Assembly (NCBI RefSeq): GCF_032271945.1
Contig: NZ_CP130319.1
Coordinates: forward strand, 4,545,001-4,609,000
From: Paenibacillus sp. MBLB1832
GTDB lineage: Bacteria; Bacillota; Bacilli; Paenibacillales; NBRC-103111
DNA: 64,000 bases
Direction of reading: 5' to 3'
Shown in pieces: positions 43,613 to 52,152 of this stretch. Both the position numbers and the translations under genes were made by a program. How positions within the stretch are numbered: position 1 is the stretch's first letter; each line of letters opens with the position of its first letter. The notes under the pieces were generated by a model. It did no database searches. It was not told the origin of the DNA and worked only from the letters and a program-made list of their open reading frames with translations.

Positions 43613-44518
43613 CTAAAAAATAGAATTTCTAATACTAAGCTCCAGCGGGGAATAGTCTGCCTTGTTCTTCCGTTGAAGCCTCATACGCTCCTCAAGCGGC
43701 GATACCCGATTGCACATGAATCGCGGGACACCTGAATGATTTTGTGAAGGAGCATGGAACAGGAATGGATGACACAGAAACACATCGCCAGCTTGACCTG
43801 TTGTTTCAACAACCTTCAAATGAAAACCGTTCTCATCGATATAGGAGGTATTCATGAACCTCTCCACTCGCTCCAGTGCAACTTTTTCCGTTGCTTCGAA
43901 GGGCCTGCACAGCTCGACCCAATACTTGTGTTTGCCGCGAAATTCACGAATAGCAGGCCCTAACTCAATCCCCTCAGGATATTGCTGCAAGTAACTAGCT
44001 ACCGGCTTGTGAGAGCCCTCCACAACCAACGTTCCTCCACCCCGAGGACCGATATCCGAGAATAAGCACAGGCACAGCAAGCCTTGATTCGGAGCGTCCA
44101 CATAGTGGCGGAAATTCTGGCCATCCCAATGCCAACCTTCATGAGGCACGGTCCAAGGCTGATCAGCGCCAAGCGAGAAATTGACCGGCCACCAGCCCCA
44201 CTTCGTAGAGGAGCCATCGTCTCCATATACCTGCCAGTCCTTCAGTCGACCCACTCCAATCAAATCTTTAACAGCATCCGCCAACCGACGCGTGCTGCAT
44301 CGATGGAACTCTTCGGAACTATAATGCTCCTGAATGCTGATAAGCGGTTCCGTCCATGTAGAGCGATCCTGACGATCAATACCTTCCCGCTCCAGTCTTT
44401 CCCATAGTCGATCTTGCGCAGTTAGAGCGAACTTTCTTGGGTAAGCTTCCTCCACCTTCACATAACCCATTTCAATGAATTGCTCGATTTGACTTGAGCT
44501 TAAGACCTTCGACATCAT
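43613..44518 (-). CDS. phytanoyl-CoA dioxygenase (PhyH) family protein
   Basis: A 301-residue Fe(II)/2-oxoglutarate dioxygenase-like protein. Iron ligands H130 and D132 lie in GWHWDGQNF; the distal histidine is H250 or H255 in LCHPFLFHAPSQN, and R266 can bind 2-oxoglutarate. GGAGG precedes the ATG. It is clearly different in sequence from the PhyH protein at 11530-12291. Possible roles are hydroxylation or demethylation of a modified sugar; this is inference from context. Confidence 0.83.
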   Translation of the reverse strand: MMSKVLSSSQIEQFIEMGYVKVEEAYPRKFALTAQDRLWERLEREGIDRQDRSTWTEPLISIQEHYSSEEFHRCSTRRLADAVKDLIGVGRLKDWQVYGDDGSSTKWGWWPVNFSLGADQPWTVPHEGWHWDGQNFRHYVDAPNQGLLCLCLFSDIGPRGGGTLVVEGSHKPVASYLQQYPEGIELGPAIREFRGKHKYWVELCRPFEATEKVALERVERFMNTSYIDENGFHLKVVETTGQAGDVFLCHPFLFHAPSQNHSGVPRFMCNRVSPLEERMRLQRKNKADYSPLELSIRNSIF

Positions 44519-44537
44519 GCTCCATCGCCTCCTAAGT

Positions 44538-47500
44538 TCATCTCTTCACTTCAAAGGTAAAACTGCTTGAAGTACATCGATTCGGATCGATAGAGAATAA
44601 CGCCGCTCCGACCAGTATTGTTGGCGGTAGTTCAATCTCCACAGCGCCGATCTTCTGACTTCCCCGCTCATCCTCCAGGTAGGCTGTCGCCGTACCGTTT
44701 CGATAAGTTAGCACGAGGTATACGGGGAACGCCTTCAACTGCTCCGTAACTTCACTAATAACCGAACCGTTCTGACTGCCTCCCTGCTTCCATTCGGACA
44801 GCGCACCGGCAATCGGCCTTACAGCGGCGCCATCTTCCAGTCGAGCAGCAAGCATGATTCTCCCTTCCGGGGTAACCCTGAGATTGACGCATCGGCTGTC
44901 CACTCCATGATGGGCTCGCAGCAAAATACCACACTGACTATCGGAATGAATTTCTTCTATATGTTGGATCTTCATACTGACCTCAACGTCTGCTGAATCA
45001 GCGATTTCCTTATGAAGGAAGGTAAAGTCGTCCTTATCAAACCAGATGTTGCACCCGTTCGAATACAGGGTCCACTGCCCATCGGCAAAGTGGATGGCCC
45101 CTTGAGCATCCCCATAGTTCGATAACATCCATCCTTCAGGCAAATTCGTCTGCGGAACAGCCCGAATTACAGAGCTGTCGGTAAATCCATCCGCAATCAC
45201 CGTGATTTTCTGCTCCGAAGGGGACCTGAATGTGATGGATTGTCCATCTACCAGGGCGTCCTCAACCTTTACCTGGAACTCACTCAGGTGAAGATGGCTG
45301 CCGCTGTACATGACGCCTTCGGCCTTCACCGGAACGACTTCTCCAATCGAGGCCAGCTTCGGCAACTTGAGCTCCACGCCCTTCAGAACATCACTTTCGA
45401 TAAGAACCGTAAATTCCTGCACGAGGGTCTGGTCCTCAAAGACGGCGATAGCGCTAACGATATCCTCCCCCTGACGAATGACTTTGTACATATTCTCGGA
45501 TACTAGATTATGCTTGCTTCGGAACGATACGTGAAGCGGCTTGATGGATTGACCCAAGTGAGTCCGGCCAATTACATTCAGTTGTAGACTCTCGCCGACA
45601 GCCATTGTGGCAGGGAGATTTATCATGCACACCTCCTTGAGCCTATCATCCACCAAGACATCATGATATGTGGTAAGTCCTTCATAGGTAATTCGGATAC
45701 GGCACGCTCCTGTGCGTACTCCAGTCACAAGTCCGGACTGGTTCACAAGAACTTCTGGACCCTCTGCCAACAATTTCGCTTCGGTCAATTCTATTAACAT
45801 CCCATTGTCGGTTCTGCCAAAGCAGACCAGCTTACCTTGTTCACCTGATTTCAAGTTCAGATAGGATCTCTCATTCCCGGACCAAGGAAATAGAGCGACC
45901 ACCCTACCCGGCTCTTCCATCCGGTAAGATTCCATCACACCAATGTCCTTCATGTTAATTTCATCTTGACCTAAGAGGAACGCATCGGAATCATAGCGCA
46001 GCCGGTAGTCGTCGTTCGTCGCATCGATGAATCGCGGGTCCGCGATCCGGGATTTCCAATCATATCCTGCCCGCTTCCACTTTTCGAGTGAAAGTTCCCC
46101 CTTCTTGCCCTCATAACCGATCACATGGTATCCTTCACCAGTTGCGTTAAAATACAAATTGTTGTCACATCTCTCCAGTCGATTGTATTGCCAGTCCGCC
46201 GACGTAAGGATACCGCCTGTGTTGTTCGCAAATACATTCTCCTCGATCGTAATGTCAAAGTTTTCCTTAGGCCCCATAGAGAAGGTAGAAATGACTCCAC
46301 CATCTTCTACGATATGACAATCGACCACTCGGTTATTTCGAATGACATTCTCGGTTCCCTTCGCTACAATCGCACAGGATAACTTACCTTCCCCATTATG
46401 GTTCAGCCTGTACACCAAATTTTTCTCGACGCGATATTTATGGCAATTGTCATCTAGGTAAATCCCGTTTGCGAAGGAGAACGGAACATCTTGATCATGT
46501 ACCATATTATTATAGAAAACGTCATTTGGCCCTGAACAAAAGGCCTGGATCGCGCCAGTATCCTGTGAGTCCGTGCAGCACCGGAACGTTTCATTGAAGG
46601 CAACATAGTTGTCTCGGGTATGATTAAACTCATATAGCAGGTGCTGCTGAACCTTTTTGCCGCCAAAGTAGGGGTCGGTCTGATCAATGTGCCGTGCGGT
46701 GCCTAACAAGCTAATCGCATACCTTACCGAATCGTGAATCCGATTGTGCATGATGACGCTTTCGCCCGCATACATGAGCTGCACTCCCGCACATTGCCCG
46801 ACTCGAATGCCCAGATCATGAATATGATTATTTACTACGGTGTGCCCTTTATTAATTGTGTGACGGGAGTGCTTCTTGCCCATTCCCCGAACGCCTGTAT
46901 GTCCGATGTGATGAATATGGCAGCCCTGTACGGTTACATTCTCGGTATGGTGATACATCGTCACGCCATTGAGGCCGGTATTATAGATGCGCATATTTGA
47001 AATCATGATATTACGGGAACGTTGAATGAATACAGCAGCGTGATCCTGATCCTCTCGTTCTTCATAGATCAAGTCAAGCATATCGGTGCACGACAAATCC
47101 ATTTCTTCTATTGTAATGCTCTCACTATCCTGTACATGGAAAATATCGCGAACCGTAGGCATGATGATCATCTGTTCCTCAATCGGCAGGACATATGGCT
47201 TGTAGTAGAGCTCCATACGCTCCCGATCCAAGAAGAATTCACCCGGCTCCGTCAATAACTCCAGACTGTTATAGATATAATAGCGCGTGCCCACACCGAG
47301 CGCGTACCAAGTGTCTTGGGACAAGGTAACACGACGCTCTTCCTGATCAATTCGTATCGGCATATCGACACTGTGCCAATTAAATTCACCCATCGGACCA
47401 GAAGGCCATAGATGCGTCTTAAGAGACTGAACGCTAGATAGCGGAGGAATATCTTCACGATCGTAGAGGAAGCTGGCCTTGAAGTTGTCCGGGACATTCC

Positions 47501-47855
47501 CCTTGGATCTCAAGTAACCGGTCTTCGGCCATCTCGCACAGGTGCTTCGTTTGCCGTTCTCGTAGAGTTCGTTAAACGTATGTGGAACGGTTATCTTGTA
47601 AATGCCTTCCTTGTAAGGAGTCCATCCCTTTAAGGGAACTCCTCCAACAAGGGATGCTCGCTCGCCTTCCCGCGAACGGAGCTTGAGGTTTTTCTTTCCA
47701 TGAATGGCAACAGGCTTTGTTAAATAGTAGGTGCCACCGGGAAGAATGATTTCGCTCCCATTGGGTGCGCTTTCAATTGCTTCAATCAAGGAATTATCCG
47801 ATACTTCCTCAACGAAAATTGTAATTTTCGCCTCTGAATCGATATTCGTATGCAT
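44538..47855 (-). CDS. large parallel beta-helix protein, possible GH141-like glycosidase
   Basis: A 1105-residue protein without signal peptide. The N-terminal two thirds are a right-handed beta-helix: GSEIILPGGTYYLTKPV opens it, then LKGWTPYKEGIYKITVP and ENGKRSTCARWPKTGYLR, a layout seen in GH141-type enzymes (fucosidase/xylanase), followed by long runs of helix coils such as VTVQGCHIHHIGHTGV. From about residue 640 come Ig-like beta domains, and the last 200 residues form a concanavalin-like sandwich. GH141 is tentative. Being leaderless, it is either cytoplasmic or exported by an unusual route. Confidence 0.7.
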   Translation of the reverse strand: MHTNIDSEAKITIFVEEVSDNSLIEAIESAPNGSEIILPGGTYYLTKPVAIHGKKNLKLRSREGERASLVGGVPLKGWTPYKEGIYKITVPHTFNELYENGKRSTCARWPKTGYLRSKGNVPDNFKASFLYDREDIPPLSSVQSLKTHLWPSGPMGEFNWHSVDMPIRIDQEERRVTLSQDTWYALGVGTRYYIYNSLELLTEPGEFFLDRERMELYYKPYVLPIEEQMIIMPTVRDIFHVQDSESITIEEMDLSCTDMLDLIYEEREDQDHAAVFIQRSRNIMISNMRIYNTGLNGVTMYHHTENVTVQGCHIHHIGHTGVRGMGKKHSRHTINKGHTVVNNHIHDLGIRVGQCAGVQLMYAGESVIMHNRIHDSVRYAISLLGTARHIDQTDPYFGGKKVQQHLLYEFNHTRDNYVAFNETFRCCTDSQDTGAIQAFCSGPNDVFYNNMVHDQDVPFSFANGIYLDDNCHKYRVEKNLVYRLNHNGEGKLSCAIVAKGTENVIRNNRVVDCHIVEDGGVISTFSMGPKENFDITIEENVFANNTGGILTSADWQYNRLERCDNNLYFNATGEGYHVIGYEGKKGELSLEKWKRAGYDWKSRIADPRFIDATNDDYRLRYDSDAFLLGQDEINMKDIGVMESYRMEEPGRVVALFPWSGNERSYLNLKSGEQGKLVCFGRTDNGMLIELTEAKLLAEGPEVLVNQSGLVTGVRTGACRIRITYEGLTTYHDVLVDDRLKEVCMINLPATMAVGESLQLNVIGRTHLGQSIKPLHVSFRSKHNLVSENMYKVIRQGEDIVSAIAVFEDQTLVQEFTVLIESDVLKGVELKLPKLASIGEVVPVKAEGVMYSGSHLHLSEFQVKVEDALVDGQSITFRSPSEQKITVIADGFTDSSVIRAVPQTNLPEGWMLSNYGDAQGAIHFADGQWTLYSNGCNIWFDKDDFTFLHKEIADSADVEVSMKIQHIEEIHSDSQCGILLRAHHGVDSRCVNLRVTPEGRIMLAARLEDGAAVRPIAGALSEWKQGGSQNGSVISEVTEQLKAFPVYLVLTYRNGTATAYLEDERGSQKIGAVEIELPPTILVGAALFSIDPNRCTSSSFTFEVKR

Positions 47856-47976
47856 GGAAAGGTCTCCTATCTACTTTTGACTTTTGAACCATCATACCCC
47901 CCATTCCCTCCTGCAACAACCTGACACATTTCGCTACTTACCCTGTGAAAGTAAAGAGGATGCCAATTATGAAAAA

Positions 47977-48010
47977 GCCCCCGCGTTTGCTTTGTTAGCG
48001 AACACGAGGG
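47977..48010 (-). terminator. terminator after secreted beta-helix gene
   Basis: An imperfect stem (GCCCCCGCGTTTGC against GCGAACACGAGGG) followed by CTTTTTC on the minus strand, 18 bases after the stop at 48028. It separates the secreted-protein genes from the intracellular operon below. Confidence 0.7.
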
Positions 48011-48027
48011 ACATAACACGTTGTATT

Positions 48028-50139
48028 CTATTGCTCCACGACCGAAACATCATCTACATAAAAATCGGCTGTTCCGCTATTATAGATGGCAATCATTGCG
48101 GTACCGGATTCCGTAACCGAATAGGTGCCCGTTAGTTGGATCCAGCCCGTCGTCGTCACGTTCTGTACCACCATATTGACGTATTGACTGGGCTGCCCGC
48201 TCGGCGTAAAGATGCCTTGGATGTAGAATTGGTCATTACCGCCCGTCAGGATATCAGTCTTCACCCAAGCTTTGATCTGGTAGGTCTTACCTGCAACCAT
48301 TGGCACTTGCTGCTGTATTCGATGCCAATATGCCGTTCGGCCTGAAACCTTGGCCGATTTACCGCCGCTGCGGGTAACGCTAGTCTCCTGAGCAATTGTA
48401 TACGTCGAGGCTGCTTTGTTCCAACTGGTCACACCGCTCGCGAAGGAGCCATTCGTTACTAACGATCGATTGAACTGCATGTTGTAAAGATTACACGTAG
48501 TAATCGTACTGCCCTTAAAAATCAAGTAAATATCATGAACACCTGTTATCGGATCCAGTATCGCGAATTGGTCCTGTGCCGTACCGAACGCCCCCGTCGA
48601 CCCGATGTTGAGCACGCCCAGCAACGGGCCCGCTTTATTATCCTTACGCACCTCAATCGTACCTCCTGCATACGTGTCGGTTACTCCTAGATTGGCTTTC
48701 CAACGTAATCCCTGTGAAGAGCTATCTCCGAAGTCCACGCTGTACAGAGCAGCCCAGCTATCTTGCTTCGTGTTCGTCAAGCCATAAGAATTCCAGGTAA
48801 TTCCTCCTCCCCAGAAATTCGCCTTGGAGGCGGACATATTCGTATATGCATCCTTCGATTGGGGCAGAAGGCCGAACAGCGTCGAATGCGTATGCGTATC
48901 CGATCCTGCTTGGAACGTAAAGTTCACAACAGTAGAAGCTGCATATCCCGGGTTGCCGCGGACCGATAAATCGTCGGCAAGCGTGAGAGAGGAGGCGCCG
49001 CTCGTTTGCGCCGAAGCGGTCATACTCGATACCGTCGTATTGCCGGTTGAGCCGTTGGTCGTAAGGGAATTGGTTGTATTCAGAAAGGCAGGATCGCCAA
49101 CAATCCGATTGTTAAGGTACGTATTTACCCCCGTATCTTTATCCCAGAGCGCATGTCCTTGCGTATTCTCGGGTCGCTCGAAGATGAAGTTGCCCTCTAT
49201 CGTATTCCCAGAGCCATGCTCGACGCTCATGTCTCCTAAGTAGGAATAATATTTGTGGAGAACGAAATTGTTTTTCCACAACGTATTGTTTCTTACGGTG
49301 ACATTGTTCGAATAATAAACATGAACCCCTCTTCCTCCGTTATGAAACGAGAGGTTATTCTCAACCAAGGATTGATATGAATAACCGCCTGCTTCTCCCC
49401 CTCCCTGCCCATTCTGGAAATCATCCATAATAATTCCATTTCCATCAGTGGGGGAAGCCGCATCGTTCTCAGTCGCGTTGTTATAAGAGATATTGTTTCT
49501 AATAATGATATGATAATCATCCGTATAGGTCTCGAAATGAACGGGATGAAAGATGGAGATACCGCTGCCGTTCTTCGGACCGGTTCTCGCATTGTCCCGA
49601 ACGACATTCCCTTCAACCAGAAGGTTGTCGGACGTGTTCAGTTGAATCCCCGAGCTGCCTGCATTGTAAACCGCATTATTCTTGATCGTTACCCGACTGC
49701 TGTTGCCCGCATATATTCCGAAGTAAGGATAAGCTACCGTATCCGAGAACGTGACGTCCAAGCCCTCAATTGTCACACCAATGGAGTTTATGATGTTGAT
49801 GGCATTGAAATCGTTGAGGCTTATGATTTTTACACCGCGCGGGTTAGCAGCCTTGAGTACGAATCGGTTGGTGTTTGACCCGGCTTTGCCGCTAATGCTG
49901 ATCTCGTCCTCGTAATAGGTACCGTCCTGAACGATAATGGTATCACCTGGTCCAGCAACTGCCGCGGCATGCTTGATCGTCGCAAAAGCGGCACTTACGG
50001 ATAGTCCGTTATAGTTGGTATCGTCGCCGGATAAGCTGACATAGTACGTATTTCCTGCTGCAGATGCGCTGACAGTGAAAACGCTTACTAAAAATAAAGT
50101 CCAAAACGCAATCGACAGCTTTTTTTGAAAAATGTTCAT
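48028..50139 (-). CDS. secreted parallel beta-helix protein with two carbohydrate-binding modules
   Basis: A 703-residue exported protein. The signal peptide (hydrophobic IAFWTLFLVSVFTVSASA) ends near residue 28. A beta-helix runs to about residue 370, starting NTYYVSLSGDDTNYNG as in polysaccharide lyases and related enzymes. From about 370 to 555 there is a CBM6-like region (GGTIEVRKDNKAGP ... GVHDIYLIFKGS). The last 145 residues resemble CBM4/9/22 modules (NGSFASGVTSWNK, WVKTDILTGG, FYVDDVSVVEQ). Neither dockerin nor SLH is present, so it is probably released. The catalytic family is not assigned. Confidence 0.8.
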   Translation of the reverse strand: MNIFQKKLSIAFWTLFLVSVFTVSASAAGNTYYVSLSGDDTNYNGLSVSAAFATIKHAAAVAGPGDTIIVQDGTYYEDEISISGKAGSNTNRFVLKAANPRGVKIISLNDFNAINIINSIGVTIEGLDVTFSDTVAYPYFGIYAGNSSRVTIKNNAVYNAGSSGIQLNTSDNLLVEGNVVRDNARTGPKNGSGISIFHPVHFETYTDDYHIIIRNNISYNNATENDAASPTDGNGIIMDDFQNGQGGGEAGGYSYQSLVENNLSFHNGGRGVHVYYSNNVTVRNNTLWKNNFVLHKYYSYLGDMSVEHGSGNTIEGNFIFERPENTQGHALWDKDTGVNTYLNNRIVGDPAFLNTTNSLTTNGSTGNTTVSSMTASAQTSGASSLTLADDLSVRGNPGYAASTVVNFTFQAGSDTHTHSTLFGLLPQSKDAYTNMSASKANFWGGGITWNSYGLTNTKQDSWAALYSVDFGDSSSQGLRWKANLGVTDTYAGGTIEVRKDNKAGPLLGVLNIGSTGAFGTAQDQFAILDPITGVHDIYLIFKGSTITTCNLYNMQFNRSLVTNGSFASGVTSWNKAASTYTIAQETSVTRSGGKSAKVSGRTAYWHRIQQQVPMVAGKTYQIKAWVKTDILTGGNDQFYIQGIFTPSGQPSQYVNMVVQNVTTTGWIQLTGTYSVTESGTAMIAIYNSGTADFYVDDVSVVEQ

Positions 50140-50247
50140 TTACAATTCACTCCCTCTATTAGATGGTTGTATGCGTTAAACCTTGCTCCTCCTTTCCTCG
50201 AGTATGAGGAGCGAGTAGCCAAGGGCCACCCGCTTATTCTCTTACCT

Positions 50248-52077
50248 CTACGGTCTATTCGTAATTCGATATAGCAGTACTGCAGACTCTGCTCTTGACG
50301 TGTTGTCCATCGGCCGGATGCTTCCCCCATCCCCTTGTACAATACCCGCGTTAACCAGAGCTCCTACACTTCCAATCGCATAGTCCGAAATCGAAGCTGC
50401 GTCCTTGAATGGTTTCAAGATTTCCTGATCTTCTTCCAGGCTCCCCTTCTTGGCGAGCTTAATCGCCCTTGAAACAAGAACCATCATGTCCTGTCGCGTG
50501 ATATAGTCCTTTGGATTGATCCGATTACTTCCAACACCTTCGCTTAGTCCGATCGCTTTGGCGGTTCCGAGCGCTTCATAGTAGTAATCCTGCGGCGAAA
50601 CGTCATCGAAATTGGTTTGGAATTCTGCGCTGAAGCCAAGTGCCCCCACCAACAACTTGATGAAATCGGCTCGTTTTATTTTGTCATGGGGTGCGAAGGT
50701 GGTATCTGAGGTCCCATTTATTACTCCACGAGATGCCAAGACGCTTATTTCCTTCTGGGCCCACGGAGCATCATGAACATCAGAGAATGATTTCACGTCG
50801 TAGGCTACCGCATAGGTACTGAAATGTGAAGTGGTGAAGGTTACGGTCTTAGTGGCCAAATTATATTTTCCGGATGGCACCCGGTTCACGTTCCCCTGCC
50901 CGTCAATATACCAGACGACGATGTGCTCGGGATCCAGCAATTCTTCAACTGTCGGAGAATAAGGGACGATTACCGTTACCGGTGCATCACTATTGCTCCA
51001 TGAAATCACGTTTCCATCAAGTGATGCATTCAGTTCAATAATCGGTTTATTGGCAAGCTTCCCCTTTGTTTCTCCACTCAACTTATTTGAATCAGCTATC
51101 CCGATCGTAATGGCCACTTGGGCTGCACGCTCTACTTCCTGAATTCTGAACATATTGTCAGGTATGATGACTCGACCGATCGGGGTGCCAAATTCAATCT
51201 TCCGATTCGATTCATTCTGAGTAGCTGTATCGGCAGTCACCATTTCTTTAGGCAAGATTTGCTGATATTCCTTTACTCCGACCAACGGCTTTACGTCTAC
51301 AACAACATTCATCCCACTGTCAGTTTGCTTTAAGGCCAGGTTCAAGGACTTCGCATCCACAACTGACTTAGCCGTGCTACCTGACTTTATAGGCGTGATC
51401 TCAATGAGTCCAGCGTTTGTTCCTACACTAGCCGTTGGAGTTGGTGTAGGCTTAGGGGTAATTGTTGTTGAAGGAGCAGGAGTTATCATAGCCGCCGGAA
51501 ATGATGGTATGGTTGTCGATGGTGACGGCGATGGCGATGGCGATGGTGATGGTGACGCTGATGGTGATGGAGTTGGTGTCGAAGTCGATGTAGACGCTAT
51601 GACTGTTATCGTCGCTTTCTGATTGACTACATAATTGGTAGAGGCTAACGTATTTGCCGATAGAGCTTGCATGGAGTTTAGAGTGACATCCGTTCCGGAA
51701 TTCACCGTCTTCCCTCTAAATACCAGTTTAACCATCATTACATTCCCACCAGGGATCGCACCATAGGAGGACTTCACCAAGCTGACCCACAGTGTGTTGT
51801 TCTCGTTGGTTTGCGCACTCATGCTAAAGGTGGTGGTGTTAGCCTCGGCTCGAACAAATTCCAACTTGGTGGAATCAAAGGTCACGTATGATTCAAAGGC
51901 ATATAAGCCCGTAATATTGCTTCCTGTCAGCGTAACCTTGACTTCCTGTCCTGCTTCCACGATGCTCTGATCCGAGACGATCACGAACGAAGGCGAGGAA
52001 TCAGCATAGATCGTTACAGCAAGCAGGTTAAACAGCATAGCGAAAAGCAATAGAGAGACCAGCTTCCTATTATTCAT
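50248..52077 (-). CDS. cell-surface protein: one cohesin plus three SLH domains
   Basis: A 609-residue exported protein. Signal peptide 1-25; a cohesin domain at about 27-160 (GQEVKVTLTGSNITGLYAFE, then YVTFDSTKLEFVRAEAN); a Pro-Ser/Thr linker at about 161-220 (PSPSPSPSPSP); a middle domain of about 200 residues common in SLH proteins; three SLH repeats at 430-609 (FSDVHDAPWAQKEISVLASR, FDDVSPQDYYYEALGTA, FKDAASISDYAIGSVGALV). SLH holds it on the cell wall and the cohesin could hold a dockerin protein. The upstream gene encodes exactly such a protein. GAGGGGGG precedes the ATG. Confidence 0.85.
   Translation of the reverse strand: MNNRKLVSLLLFAMLFNLLAVTIYADSSPSFVIVSDQSIVEAGQEVKVTLTGSNITGLYAFESYVTFDSTKLEFVRAEANTTTFSMSAQTNENNTLWVSLVKSSYGAIPGGNVMMVKLVFRGKTVNSGTDVTLNSMQALSANTLASTNYVVNQKATITVIASTSTSTPTPSPSASPSPSPSPSPSPSTTIPSFPAAMITPAPSTTITPKPTPTPTASVGTNAGLIEITPIKSGSTAKSVVDAKSLNLALKQTDSGMNVVVDVKPLVGVKEYQQILPKEMVTADTATQNESNRKIEFGTPIGRVIIPDNMFRIQEVERAAQVAITIGIADSNKLSGETKGKLANKPIIELNASLDGNVISWSNSDAPVTVIVPYSPTVEELLDPEHIVVWYIDGQGNVNRVPSGKYNLATKTVTFTTSHFSTYAVAYDVKSFSDVHDAPWAQKEISVLASRGVINGTSDTTFAPHDKIKRADFIKLLVGALGFSAEFQTNFDDVSPQDYYYEALGTAKAIGLSEGVGSNRINPKDYITRQDMMVLVSRAIKLAKKGSLEEDQEILKPFKDAASISDYAIGSVGALVNAGIVQGDGGSIRPMDNTSRAESAVLLYRITNRP
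51515..51590. repeat. GATGGY hexamer repeat encoding Pro-Ser linker
   Basis: About 75 bases of near-perfect GATGGC/GATGGT hexamers (plus strand) encode the SP/SP linker of the cohesin-SLH protein on the minus strand. Such tracts can vary in length by slippage, changing linker length without breaking the frame. Confidence 0.7.
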
Positions 52078-52105
52078 CGAAGTACCCCCCTCATTAGGAA
52101 AAAGA

Positions 52106-52126
52106 AAGGCAGTTTGAAACTGCCTT
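52106..52126 (-). terminator. terminator between dockerin and cohesin-SLH genes
   Basis: Perfect ten-base arms AAGGCAGTTT/AAACTGCCTT around one base, followed by TTTCTTTTT on the minus strand, 26 bases after the stop at 52153. It implies separate or attenuated transcription of the cohesin gene. Confidence 0.8.
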
Positions 52127-52152
52127 CTTTCTTCGTATTTTGTTAATAAATT

